From positions 1-64,000 of the forward strand of contig NZ_JANQBD010000028.1 in the NCBI RefSeq assembly GCF_024722015.1: 64,000 nt of DNA. The letters are read 5' to 3'. The notes under the pieces were generated by a model, which was not told the DNA's origin, searched no databases, and saw only the letters and a program-made list of their open reading frames with translations. The DNA comes from Paenibacillus radicis (ex Xue et al. 2023). Its GTDB lineage: Bacteria; Bacillota; Bacilli; Paenibacillales; NBRC-103111. Position numbers and translations under genes: made by a program. Shown piece after piece: positions 41,917 to 51,011 of the stretch. Positions within the stretch are counted from its first letter, which is position 1. Every line of letters starts with the position of its first letter.

Positions 41917-44094
41917 ATGCAATTCCAGTCGCTCCTCAGCCTGTGGTTCGGGTTGACGCTGCCTGTGATCGTTCTTATGTATATTTTAAAACGCAAATAT
42001 ATCGACACCATCGTGCCCAGCCATCTGCTGTGGAATCGAGTGCTTCGCAATCTGGAGGCGAATACCCCCTGGCAAAAGCTGCGCAACAATTTACTGCTCC
42101 TTCTCCAGCTGCTGATCGCTGCTTTACTGGTGTTAGCTTTGATGCAGCCCTTTATATGGAGCTCCGGAGGGGCCAAAAACCATGTTGTGGTCGTGCTTGA
42201 CCGCTCTTTTAGCATGGAGACATTAACCTCAGCCAAGGGTGAGAACGGACAGCTGCTTAGCAGGCTGGAGCAGGCGAAGCAGGACATAGCTCAACTTGTG
42301 AAAAAGGACGCCTCCAGCAGCGCAATCACATTGATTACGATGGGGGGCCAGCCGGATGTGTTGGTATCTCGTGAGATAAAGAGGGATGCCATTCAGGCTG
42401 CATTAAATGAAGTCACTCCATATTATGGGAAAACAGCCTATAAAGAGACCCTATCTTTAGCAGCAGCGCTCACTCAGGATGATAAGGATTCAGAAATCCG
42501 CGTGTATACAGACGGTCAATGGACGGATTCGACAGCTGGGCTGTCCTTTCGTGTTCCGGTAAAGGTGATACGTGCTGGACAAGCGGGGGAAAGCGTTGAA
42601 AATGTGCGTGTTGTTCAGTTCGGCGTCAAGCCTTCAGGTGTAATGGGTACATCGGCAATCTCAAATGGCTCGCCTGGTACAGAGGGCTCGCCTACATCGA
42701 CAAGTACAAACGGTTCAACTGGAGGAGCATCAAATGCAAGCACATCAAGCACTAATGGCGTAGAACTGATCCATGCTGTGGCTATGCTGAAAAACGAAGG
42801 ATCAAACAAGCAGGAGTTCGATATTGAGCTTTATAGCGGCAGCAGCTTAGGGGATGTCCGTCATGAATCCTTGCAGCCCGGGGAGCAGAAAACCTTCTAC
42901 TTCGACAAGCTTCAATCAGCCGATTATTACAAGCTGACGGTTAATATAAAGGATGCGTTGGCGGCTGATAATCAAGCTTTCGCCTTTTTACCGGGGGAGC
43001 GGACCAAAAAGGTGCTGCTTGTGACGGAAGGCAACGTTTTTCTGGAGAAGGCGCTTCAGCTATCACATGCGGAAGTGACCAAGGTGCAGACAGGCGGGGC
43101 TGGACCCTTAACACCGCCTCGCAGCGGGGTTGATCTGGTCGTACTTGATTCGGTGAAGGCGGCGGACATTGCTGATAAAGCATGGCAGGAGCTGCTGGAG
43201 CAAAAGCCGGTCTGGTATATTCACACACCGGCACAAATGGCAGAAGTGAATGCGCCTGCGGCTGAGTATCAGATTATTGATCATCCTGTAACCCAGTATA
43301 TCCGGCTGCAGGATACGCATATTGCCAAGCTTCAGAAGCAGGAAGCTGTCTCTTGGGGAAAAGCGGTTATCTCACTGGGATCACAGCCTATCGTCTACGC
43401 AGGATCGGATAAAGGACAGCCCAGACTGCTGTTTGCATTTGACCTGCATCAATCGGATCTGCCGCTGCGCTCAGAATTCCCTGTATTGGTACAGAACGCC
43501 GTTGAATGGCTCGGCAGCCGCCAAGCTTTCAGTTTAGGCAGAGCTGTTGCCGGTGAGCGCATAGACATTCCGCTCTCCGGCAAGACGACCTCAGCGGAAT
43601 GGCTGCCGCTCGATATCGTCGGCGATCCGCTGCCGGTTATTGCGGCTGAGAAGGCGGAAGGCTCCGTAACCAGCAGTCAGACCGTGCCGAACCGGCCGGG
43701 GCTGTATCAATTTGTGGAGCATGCGGCTGCGGGAGCTGGGGCAGGCAGCAGCTCGGCTGACCGCAAAACTTATCTTGAGGTCACGGCTGATCCGAGGGAA
43801 ACGGCTGTTATGCCCCAGCAGGAGCCTGTTTTTGCTGCACAGGGCTCCGCGGCTGCAAATGGAGGCACACAAATACAACCTCAGACTAACGGTGGGTCCA
43901 ATGCTGCTAGCGATCAGTCAACACAGCCTTCATCAGCTGGAGACGAAGTTGGCAGCCAAGGGAAAGCTGCCAATGCCGGCACCAATGACCATAACGGACA
44001 ATCACTCTACTCGTTGGTCCGTTGGGCTGTGCTGCTGGTAACAATCCTGATGCTTGTGGAATGGGGGGTGTACCGGCGTGGGACTTCAATTTAA
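41917..44094 (+). CDS. BatA-like membrane protein with VWA metal site
   Basis: 725 residues. N-terminal 'aerotolerance' BatA domain with two membrane helices (about 5-25 and 57-80), a VWA domain with MIDAS DRSFS at 95-99, a Ser/Thr/Gly linker near 245-285, a Rossmann-like segment (about 360-420, KVLLVTEGN, VDLVVLDSV), a large extracytoplasmic part, and a C-terminal membrane helix near 700-720. The GTG at 41908 is part of the AGAGGTG ribosome binding site; ATG at 41917 is the start. Overlaps the next gene by 17 bases. Confidence 0.82.
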   Translation: MQFQSLLSLWFGLTLPVIVLMYILKRKYIDTIVPSHLLWNRVLRNLEANTPWQKLRNNLLLLLQLLIAALLVLALMQPFIWSSGGAKNHVVVVLDRSFSMETLTSAKGENGQLLSRLEQAKQDIAQLVKKDASSSAITLITMGGQPDVLVSREIKRDAIQAALNEVTPYYGKTAYKETLSLAAALTQDDKDSEIRVYTDGQWTDSTAGLSFRVPVKVIRAGQAGESVENVRVVQFGVKPSGVMGTSAISNGSPGTEGSPTSTSTNGSTGGASNASTSSTNGVELIHAVAMLKNEGSNKQEFDIELYSGSSLGDVRHESLQPGEQKTFYFDKLQSADYYKLTVNIKDALAADNQAFAFLPGERTKKVLLVTEGNVFLEKALQLSHAEVTKVQTGGAGPLTPPRSGVDLVVLDSVKAADIADKAWQELLEQKPVWYIHTPAQMAEVNAPAAEYQIIDHPVTQYIRLQDTHIAKLQKQEAVSWGKAVISLGSQPIVYAGSDKGQPRLLFAFDLHQSDLPLRSEFPVLVQNAVEWLGSRQAFSLGRAVAGERIDIPLSGKTTSAEWLPLDIVGDPLPVIAAEKAEGSVTSSQTVPNRPGLYQFVEHAAAGAGAGSSSADRKTYLEVTADPRETAVMPQQEPVFAAQGSAAANGGTQIQPQTNGGSNAASDQSTQPSSAGDEVGSQGKAANAGTNDHNGQSLYSLVRWAVLLVTILMLVEWGVYRRGTSI

Positions 44095-46981
44095 TGAGCC
44101 GTGGTTTCTGCTGCTGTTGCTCCCGCTGATTGGATTTGCCATATGGATGTGGCGAACCAAGCTGCAGCTGCTCGGCACACGCAAAGCGTTAGCTGTCGGC
44201 TTGCGGACGATGATTTTGTTGCTGTTGATTTTATCGCTTAGCGGCATTCAATGGTTTGCGACTTTGGAGCAGAAGGCTGTCTATTATGTGATCGACCGCT
44301 CGGACAGCATGCAGACAAGCAAAGCTTACGAGCAGTGGCTGAAGGCATCCGCGGATGCCAAAGCAAAGGACGATCAGATCGGCGTCATTTCTACAGGCCT
44401 GGATGCAATTGTGGAGCGGAGTCTGACTTCCCAAAGCTTAAACGAGTTCAGTTTTACAGGCCAAGTCAACAGGCAGTTCAGCAACCTGGCTCAAGGGCTG
44501 CAGTTGGCTGGCTCCATGCTGCCTGATCTGTCCACGCCACGGGTCGTGCTGCTGACGGACGGCAATGAGAATGTCGGAGACCTGCTGAGGCAGGGAAAGC
44601 TGCTGAAGGACAAAGGAATTCCGGTAGATGTTCTGCCTTTGCCTAAATCCGCGAAAAAAGACGTTTCCATCGACAGCCTGAAGCTGCCTGAGAAGCTGTA
44701 CCAAGGTGAGAAATATACATTGGAAATTGCCATTGCCAGCACTTTTGCCGGTTCGGGAGAGCTGCGGATTTATGAAGAAAATCAGGAAATATCGAAGCAA
44801 TCGGTCACGGTTGAACGGGGGGATAACCGGTTTGTTTTGCAGAGTCTTGCGAAGGAAGCCGGATTTCACCGTTACCGTGCTGAGCTGTATTTTGCCGAGG
44901 ATGAGCAGGCTGAGAACAATATAGGGTACGCCTTTAGCAGGGTGACGGGGCCGCCCAAAGTACTTGTTGTTGAAGGTGTGACAGGCAGCTCCGGCAACAT
45001 TGAGTCCGTATTGAAGTCGAGCTTTATCGGCTATGAGGTTATTCCACCGGAAATGCTTTCGCGCGAGATGGCCAATTATGCCGGTTATGACAGCATTATT
45101 TTAAACAACGTATCCGCAACCAGGATCTCAGGACCACAAATGGAAATGATCGAAACGGCTGTCAGCAGCTACGGGATAGGGCTAATGATGCTGGGTGGGG
45201 AAGACAGCTACGGCATGGGAGGTTATTTTAAAACACCGATTGAAAAAGCGCTCCCGGTCTACATGGATTTACAGGGCAAAAGGGAGATCCCCTCGCTTGG
45301 TCTGATTCTTGTGATTGATCGTTCCGGAAGTATGGCAGGCGGCAAGCTGGAGCTTGCGAAGGAAGCGGCGATGCGCACGGTGGAGCTGATGCGGAAGAAG
45401 GATAGCGTTGGTGTTGTGGCGTTCGATTCGACGCCGTGGTGGGTTGTCGAGCCGCAAAAGCTGACCGATCGCAAAAAGGTGCTGGAGCAGATCCAATCTA
45501 TTCAACCTGCCGGAGGCACGGAAATTTATACCGCGGTGGACGAAGCTTATCAGCGGATGCTGAAGGTGGAGGCGCAGCGCAAGCATATTATTCTGCTGAC
45601 GGACGGCCAATCGGCCACGAATCAAAGCTACGAGCAGTTAACGGAAAATATGCTGAAAAATAATATGACCCTGTCCTCGGTTGCCGTAGGCGAAGGGTCG
45701 GATGTGCAGCTGCTGGAGTCCATTGCGAAGATGGCCAAAGGGCGGTTCTACTATACGAACGACCAATCGACTTTGCCGGCGATATTTAGCCGCGAAGCTG
45801 TTATGATGGCGAGGACCTATATTGTGGACCAACCTTTTGTACCGGCTTTGGGACAGACTGGGGAGTGGAAGGGGCTGTTCGGAGACGGTGTGCCGAAGAT
45901 AAATGCTTATGTGGCAGTGACCCCGAAGGAGACGGCTGAGGTAGCTCTTATGAGCCCTGAACCGGACCCGCTGCTTGCCAGATGGCAATACGGCTCGGGA
46001 AGAAGCGTTGCTTGGACCAGTGATATTACCGGAAAGTGGTCAGCCGATTGGATTGCATGGGACCGTTTCTCCAATGTATTCAGTCAGATTATCAAGTGGA
46101 CATTTCCGCAGTTTCAAGCGTCTCCGTTTACTCTTTCCTCCCATTTGAACGGTAACGAGGCAACGCTGGCCATTAAGAGCAGTTTGTCCGGCGTTCAAGG
46201 CGATGCTCAGGCATCGATAACGGATGACACGCTGGGGAAGACCGAGCTTTCTTTGTCTCCAACGGCTCCTGGTGAATATGAATCGAAGCTGGCTGTGCAG
46301 AAGCCGGGAGTGTATTTAGCGAAAATTGATCTGAAGGATGCATCCGATAAGGAAAAAAGCTTAGGCAGCTTCACCACCGGATTCGTTATACCTTATTCTC
46401 CGGAGTATAAGATCAATCCGGCTGACCCGGCAGGCAAGCTGAAGCAGCTGGCGGAGCTGACGGGAGGGAGACTGCTTTCCCTGGAGCGGCCGGAGGAGGT
46501 GTTCCAAGGAGAAGTGAAGCCTAAGCGGCAGTCGCATGACATTTCGATGCCGCTGCTGATTGTCGCGCTTCTCCTCTGGCTGCTCGACATCGCGGTGCGC
46601 CGGCTGTCGATCCCGTGGGAGCGCGTGGCCGTCCTGTGGACGGCGCGCTCCCGCCGCCGGCTCCAGCCCGAGCCGGCGGCTGCCGCAGCCGGGCTCGAGC
46701 GGCTGCAGCAGCGCAAGCGCCTCGCCGGGCTCGCTCGCCCGGCAAGAGCCGCGAGCAGCGACGGGGCGACGCTGCTCGAACGCGGCGCATCGGCCGAGGC
46801 CGCCGATGCGGCAGCTCGCGCCAGCGCGCCCGCAGGCGCTGGCGGAGCACCGCCGATGCCGCCAAGCGCGGCATCGAATGCGCCTCCGCGCGCGGCCAGC
46901 GGCCCGCAAGCGCAGGCTCCGGCGCCTGGGGAGCAGACGATGAACCGTCTGCTCGCCGCCAAAAACCGCAAGCGGAGGTAA
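44078..46981 (+). CDS. Large membrane protein with two VWA MIDAS motifs and an amidotransferase-like domain
   Basis: 967 residues from GTG at 44078 (GGGGGGTG upstream; the ATG at 44054 lacks one). Two membrane helices near 8-25 and 42-60, a first VWA with DRSDS at 73-77, a beta domain, an amidotransferase-like segment (about 290-385; KVLVVEGV, YDSIILNNV, GLMMLGGEDS), a second VWA with DRSGS at about 413-417 and LLTDGQS near 507, a beta-rich domain, a membrane helix near 830-845, and a cytoplasmic Ala/Arg-rich tail of about 120 residues encoded by very GC-rich DNA. Last gene of the cluster. Probably the main extracytoplasmic component; its ligand is unknown. Confidence 0.82.
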   Translation: MGLQFNEPWFLLLLLPLIGFAIWMWRTKLQLLGTRKALAVGLRTMILLLLILSLSGIQWFATLEQKAVYYVIDRSDSMQTSKAYEQWLKASADAKAKDDQIGVISTGLDAIVERSLTSQSLNEFSFTGQVNRQFSNLAQGLQLAGSMLPDLSTPRVVLLTDGNENVGDLLRQGKLLKDKGIPVDVLPLPKSAKKDVSIDSLKLPEKLYQGEKYTLEIAIASTFAGSGELRIYEENQEISKQSVTVERGDNRFVLQSLAKEAGFHRYRAELYFAEDEQAENNIGYAFSRVTGPPKVLVVEGVTGSSGNIESVLKSSFIGYEVIPPEMLSREMANYAGYDSIILNNVSATRISGPQMEMIETAVSSYGIGLMMLGGEDSYGMGGYFKTPIEKALPVYMDLQGKREIPSLGLILVIDRSGSMAGGKLELAKEAAMRTVELMRKKDSVGVVAFDSTPWWVVEPQKLTDRKKVLEQIQSIQPAGGTEIYTAVDEAYQRMLKVEAQRKHIILLTDGQSATNQSYEQLTENMLKNNMTLSSVAVGEGSDVQLLESIAKMAKGRFYYTNDQSTLPAIFSREAVMMARTYIVDQPFVPALGQTGEWKGLFGDGVPKINAYVAVTPKETAEVALMSPEPDPLLARWQYGSGRSVAWTSDITGKWSADWIAWDRFSNVFSQIIKWTFPQFQASPFTLSSHLNGNEATLAIKSSLSGVQGDAQASITDDTLGKTELSLSPTAPGEYESKLAVQKPGVYLAKIDLKDASDKEKSLGSFTTGFVIPYSPEYKINPADPAGKLKQLAELTGGRLLSLERPEEVFQGEVKPKRQSHDISMPLLIVALLLWLLDIAVRRLSIPWERVAVLWTARSRRRLQPEPAAAAAGLERLQQRKRLAGLARPARAASSDGATLLERGASAEAADAAARASAPAGAGGAPPMPPSAASNAPPRAASGPQAQAPAPGEQTMNRLLAAKNRKRR

Positions 46982-47086
46982 GCCGCTTGTCCCGCCGCTC
47001 CTTTCCTTCCTTGCAGATTACTGTATAATGTCTTAGAGACAGTTAGTTTTGGCAAAGAGGGTTAAGGTCGAGAGAGGAATGATAGC

Positions 47087-47380
47087 ATGAGTGAAATAAC
47101 AATTACTGCTTTTAGCGTGGAACAGGTTAAGGATCCTTTTAAAATTTTAACTGGGGAGCGCTATGAGTTTATACTGGATATTGAAGTGCCTGAGGATGAT
47201 GAGCTGTACTCTGAAAGCGGGTTGTATATAAGGGTTATTTACCGTGTGGAGGAAGGTCTCAGTGGAATTCTAAGATACGAGATTTACGAGAGAAATACGG
47301 CAAAGTATTTGGATTTCGACTTGGAAGAAGATGAAGAAGCTCTACTAAGCGCTTTTTGTAAGGATAATTTGCCTGAATAG
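47087..47380 (+). CDS. DUF6509-like small acidic protein
   Basis: 97 residues, strongly acidic, with strand-rich segments DPFKILTGERYEFILDIEV, SGLYIRVIYRVEEG and ILRYEIYERNTAKYLDFDLE. I recall a conserved Bacillales family (DUF6509) with this pattern (KDPFxIL..RYEF, then KYLDF) but no known function. AGAGAGGAA precedes the start. A good terminator follows. Not part of the cluster before it, judging by the 105-base spacer. Confidence 0.65.
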   Translation: MSEITITAFSVEQVKDPFKILTGERYEFILDIEVPEDDELYSESGLYIRVIYRVEEGLSGILRYEIYERNTAKYLDFDLEEDEEALLSAFCKDNLPE

Positions 47381-47389
47381 TTTCTTAAT

Positions 47390-47431
47390 GAGGTTCACCG
47401 GAAAACATCTGGTGAACCTCTATTTATTTTT
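47390..47431. terminator. Terminator after the DUF6509-like gene
   Basis: GAGGTTCACC (47390-47399) and GGTGAACCTC (47411-47420), perfect 10-bp stem, then TATTTATTTTT. Confidence 0.8.
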
Positions 47432-47481
47432 CTTCCTTGATCGTAGTTGGAAATTAAACTTTTTGGTGCAACCTTGGAAAA

Positions 47482-48084
47482 CTACGTAATTTCCACTCTA
47501 ATGGGCGTACATTGATAGCCGTTGCAGACGCTCTCCTCACATGGACATGCGGAAATAGCTATAATGACATCCATTTCGGCTCTTAATGTAATATAGTCAC
47601 CAGCAGCGGACAGGGGGGCTTCGATTTGAATATCTCCACGACCGTCAATCACTGTATTCATGAAAATATTAAACGGATAATGCTGATCCGGCTGCGGGAT
47701 ACCGAACTCGGAAAGAGCGGTATTCAAATTATGATAACAGCTCTGGTGATTAGGCTTATTATATAAAAACTCATACATTTCAGGGCGGCAAGCGGAATTA
47801 ATGAAATCATGTTTACCAACGGTGTCCTCCAGCAGAGTGAGCATCGGTGTATACAAATTAGAATATAAAAGGTCGCCTGGCTTGATACTCATAGTACGCA
47901 GCGCATCCATGGTCACACTAGGGTCCAATCGTTCCTTGGAATCACTTTCCCGATATGCGACGAAATCAGCCACCTGCTGACCGTTTACGTCAATCACTTT
48001 CAGGGTTTGGCCCTTTGCCAGCTGAAAGCTGCGCCCTTCCTTGGAAGGAATAAGCCATTCGTGAACTGTTTGCTGTTGAGTCAT
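47482..48084 (-). CDS. DUF1989 (urea carboxylase-associated) family protein
   Basis: 200 residues. Conserved features: QTLKVIDVNGQQVADFVAY, the 'DALRT' and 'PGDLLYSN' segments, HDFINSACRPEMYEFLYNK, and a C-terminal cysteine group (SACPCEESVCNGYQCTPI), which probably binds metal. Relatives accompany urea carboxylase or guanidine carboxylase genes, but none is present here, so it is a stand-alone copy. Start ATG with AGGAGGGGT about 8 bases upstream. Confidence 0.83.
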   Translation of the reverse strand: MTQQQTVHEWLIPSKEGRSFQLAKGQTLKVIDVNGQQVADFVAYRESDSKERLDPSVTMDALRTMSIKPGDLLYSNLYTPMLTLLEDTVGKHDFINSACRPEMYEFLYNKPNHQSCYHNLNTALSEFGIPQPDQHYPFNIFMNTVIDGRGDIQIEAPLSAAGDYITLRAEMDVIIAISACPCEESVCNGYQCTPIRVEIT

Positions 48085-48245
48085 GATACTTGATACCCCT
48101 CCTATAGCTGATCATCCTAACAGTTTATTTTGGCTAACCTTAGGTGAACTTATCCAGATGGCTTACCTGCCTCGGTGAATAATTTAGCCGAAAACAATGA
48201 ATTATATGGGAGTAGTAAAACATTAGAGGGGAATGATTAAACAGC

Positions 48246-48848
48246 ATGCAAACTTCCTATTCAAATCAAGTTTCTACAGGCCAAATGCCTTCCATGATGA
48301 ATCATGGCGGTCATGAAATGTTTGATTCTCATGAAATTTTATCAAGCTTCATTAGTTTGTTGGATCAATACGTCATGTTCGAGCAATTCATACAAGACGA
48401 GGAGTTGAAGCAGATTCTTTATCGGCAGCATCGGTTTATTACCGATTTGTACAACATTACAGTTGACGCTTTCTCCACAGGCAGAGACCCGTCGCATCCT
48501 ACACATTCGTATAAGATGAACCAAAATAATCAAGTGATCTACGGAATGCAGCAAACAGCACCCAAGAAACCGATGATGTCTATTCAAGAAATCAATGGAC
48601 AGGGGATTTCCGCTTACATGCTGGGGCTTATTAAATCAACAGCTTCCCTGCTTGCGATGACGTCATTAGAAATTACGAATCCTGTGCTTCGGAGAATGAT
48701 GGCGGATAGTGTGCCTAATTTTATTGAAATGGGCTACGAGCTGTTTTTGTATCAAAATAAAAGACATTATTATCAGGTTCCTCAGCTGGCTCAACAGGAT
48801 ATGCAGCAGATGCGGAACAGCTATGCTCCTTCGCCATATCTCGTATAA
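48246..48848 (+). CDS. CotF-like spore coat protein
   Basis: 200 residues, rich in Met, Gln, Asn and Tyr, with a central helical CotF domain (HEILSSFISLLDQYVMFEQF near 30-50; LGLIKSTASLLAMTSLEITN near 127-147). The C terminus (YELFLYQNKRHYYQVPQLAQ) is also typical of CotF-family coat proteins. Expected in the sporulating cell and on the spore. A perfect 12-bp hairpin after it separates it from the permease gene. The spacing to the best ribosome binding site (GAGGGG) is long. Confidence 0.85.
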   Translation: MQTSYSNQVSTGQMPSMMNHGGHEMFDSHEILSSFISLLDQYVMFEQFIQDEELKQILYRQHRFITDLYNITVDAFSTGRDPSHPTHSYKMNQNNQVIYGMQQTAPKKPMMSIQEINGQGISAYMLGLIKSTASLLAMTSLEITNPVLRRMMADSVPNFIEMGYELFLYQNKRHYYQVPQLAQQDMQQMRNSYAPSPYLV

Positions 48849-48870
48849 CTCTGAACTTCTTATACCCGGG

Positions 48871-48901
48871 GAACCTTACAAGAAAGCTTGTAAGGTTCTT
48901 C
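48871..48901 (+). terminator. Hairpin between cotF-like and permease genes
   Basis: GAACCTTACAAG (48871-48882), loop AAAG, CTTGTAAGGTTC (48887-48898): perfect 12-bp stem with a weak T tail. Terminator or attenuator. Confidence 0.65.
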
Positions 48902-48939
48902 AAGTATTTGGAGCCATTTGGATACGAGGAGGGAGAAGC

Positions 48940-50253
48940 ATGAAAACACATCAAGGACATCTCCAATGGTGGCATTTATCGTTGCTTGGTGTAGCGTGTA
49001 CCATTGGGACCGGTTTTTTCTTAGGTTCAAGTATTGCCATACATAAAAGCGGCTTTGGCGTGATGGTCTTGTTTGTACTTGCGGCATTAGGCAGTTATTT
49101 TGTTTTTGAAGCTCTGGCTGCAATGACGGCTGCTCAGCCGGAGAAGGGTTCATTTCGTACCTATGCCAAACAAGCCTATGGTCAGTGGGCCGGATTCAGC
49201 AGCGGCTGGCTCTACTGGACTTCCGAAATGCTAATATCAGGCAGCTCACTAACAGCTCTCTCCATTTTCTCGCAATTTTGGTTTCCGCAGGTTTCTCTCT
49301 GGATATTTACCTCCATCTATGCCGCGCTTGGCCTTACGGTCATCATTCTGGGAACCAAGGGCTTGGAGAAAACGGAGGATATCCTGTCCATTATCAAAGT
49401 GGCCGCCATTGTCATGTTTATTTTAGTTGCTCTGGCTATTTGGCTGGGTTGGTTCGATTGGGGACTATCGAGAACGGAGTCTTCGATAAGTTTTTCCAAG
49501 TTTTTATCTCCTGATTGGAGAGGAATGTGGACGGGCCTTATCTATGTATTTTTTGCTTTTGGAGGAATTGAAGTGATGGGGCTGATGGCAGCTGATTTAA
49601 GTAAGCTTAAGGAAGTGACGAAGTCCGGCAAGCTGATGCTTGCTCTAGTAGCCTTTCTTTATATTGCATCTATAGGATTGCTGCTCGTTCTTGTCCCCTT
49701 GGACCAGCTGAAGCAAGAGGAAAGTCCGTTTGTCTTAGGCTTGAGAAGCTTAGGCTTACCTGCCCTTGAGCATGTGTTCAATGCCGTTCTTATTATAGCC
49801 GGGTTTTCTACAATGGTTGCGTCTCAATATGCGGTAACGTTAATGCTGGTTACACTTGCAGAGGACGGGGATGCCCCCAATTGCTTTTCCATCAAAATAG
49901 GGGAGCGCCGAACCCCCTATCCTGCGCTGGGTTTAACTTTAATGGGAATAGTTATATCCATCCTATTAGTTGCATGGTTACCTAAACATATATTCGAGCA
50001 TATCGCAACTGCGGCCGGATTAGTGCTCTTGTATACCTGGTCCATCATATTGCTCTCAGCCCCCAAAGTGGTGAAGCTATCCATTGGAGCTAAAATAAAG
50101 GGATTTATTGCTCTCGGATTAATCGGTGCGGCTGTCTCGGGAACATGGCTGGAAGCGTCGAGCAGACCTGGATTTGGAGTGAGTTTGCTCCTGGTTGTCA
50201 TTATAGCTGCGGTGACCTGGTTTATGAGAGCAAGATGGAGGAGCACGCTTTAG
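48940..50253 (+). CDS. APC-family amino acid permease
   Basis: 437 residues with about twelve membrane helices. GTGFFLGSS near the first helix is the substrate-binding glycine motif of the APC superfamily; FFAFGGIEVMGLMAADL is the conserved helix-6/7 region. GAGGAGGGAG precedes the start; the open frame extends upstream into the coat gene but has no start signal there. Substrate unknown. It converges with the next gene, and their 3' ends overlap by 4 bases. Confidence 0.87.
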   Translation: MKTHQGHLQWWHLSLLGVACTIGTGFFLGSSIAIHKSGFGVMVLFVLAALGSYFVFEALAAMTAAQPEKGSFRTYAKQAYGQWAGFSSGWLYWTSEMLISGSSLTALSIFSQFWFPQVSLWIFTSIYAALGLTVIILGTKGLEKTEDILSIIKVAAIVMFILVALAIWLGWFDWGLSRTESSISFSKFLSPDWRGMWTGLIYVFFAFGGIEVMGLMAADLSKLKEVTKSGKLMLALVAFLYIASIGLLLVLVPLDQLKQEESPFVLGLRSLGLPALEHVFNAVLIIAGFSTMVASQYAVTLMLVTLAEDGDAPNCFSIKIGERRTPYPALGLTLMGIVISILLVAWLPKHIFEHIATAAGLVLLYTWSIILLSAPKVVKLSIGAKIKGFIALGLIGAAVSGTWLEASSRPGFGVSLLLVVIIAAVTWFMRARWRSTL

Positions 50254-51011
50254 AAGTGTAATTTTTTAATAGCTTGCTTCATTCTTGTGAAGGGACACTT
50301 GGAGGGAATGTGATTATCATCATGCAGGAAATATTGCTGCCATTCCAGATTATCCTCCTGACCATACCCTTTTAAGGAAGGATGCGCGGGTATTCCATCG
50401 TAGTTGGCCAAACGGCTTCTGATAGCATCTTTTAATTTGTGACTGATTGATTTGGATTTATTAAGCTCCTCGAACACCCATCGCGGCTGAAAAGCGAGCA
50501 TAAAATAAGGGAAATGCCTGCTCTTGCGAATGGTATGGGCGGGTGTCGCACAAAAGGCAAAATAAGCATTCCCATCAAAGCAGAATTCCCAAGAATGGTG
50601 GGAGGGATCGGTCGAAACCTCCTTCGGCCATTCTTTTTCATCGTATTGGCTTAACTGACTGAGCAGCGACCAGAATAATTCCTCGTAATTTTGAACCGAA
50701 TAATTAGTGGATAAAGTAGTGGGTGTGTTGAAAAATACGACCAGTGAAGCATACTTGCCAGTCGCTCTAGAGCATTGTCCGTATTGCTTCAATAAGGAAG
50801 CGAGAGCTTGAGGAGAGGTGTGCGACCTGGGATCTCCGACAAAGCCGAATCGCAGATGATCGGAAATAAAGCCTTGTCTCCCGGGGATACAGGGGTATTC
50901 ATTATGAGTATCGGTAATCATCGCCTGGAATTGCTGAAATGCATCCTGCTGCCAATTCGCGAGCTCAAATAATCGCTCATCCAACCAGCTTTTTGTGTAC
51001 AGCTCAGACAT
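50250..51011 (-). CDS. YqcI/YcgG family protein
   Basis: 253 residues, the typical length of the YqcI/YcgG family. Visible conserved features are YPCIPGRQGFISDHLRFGF near 40-58, LVVFFNTP near 90 and HSWEFCFDGNAYFAFCATPA near 139-158, ending KCPFTRM. Family function is unknown; some relatives are linked to nitrogen or guanidine metabolism by fusion, but I see no such context. Cytoplasmic. Confidence 0.82.
   Translation of the reverse strand: MSELYTKSWLDERLFELANWQQDAFQQFQAMITDTHNEYPCIPGRQGFISDHLRFGFVGDPRSHTSPQALASLLKQYGQCSRATGKYASLVVFFNTPTTLSTNYSVQNYEELFWSLLSQLSQYDEKEWPKEVSTDPSHHSWEFCFDGNAYFAFCATPAHTIRKSRHFPYFMLAFQPRWVFEELNKSKSISHKLKDAIRSRLANYDGIPAHPSLKGYGQEDNLEWQQYFLHDDNHIPSKCPFTRMKQAIKKLHF

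Noticed and set aside
46361..47055. Several long frames on both strands over the GC-rich end of the double-VWA gene
   Set aside because: GC-rich DNA lacks stop codons in all frames; products are Arg/Ala/Ser-rich with no family pattern.
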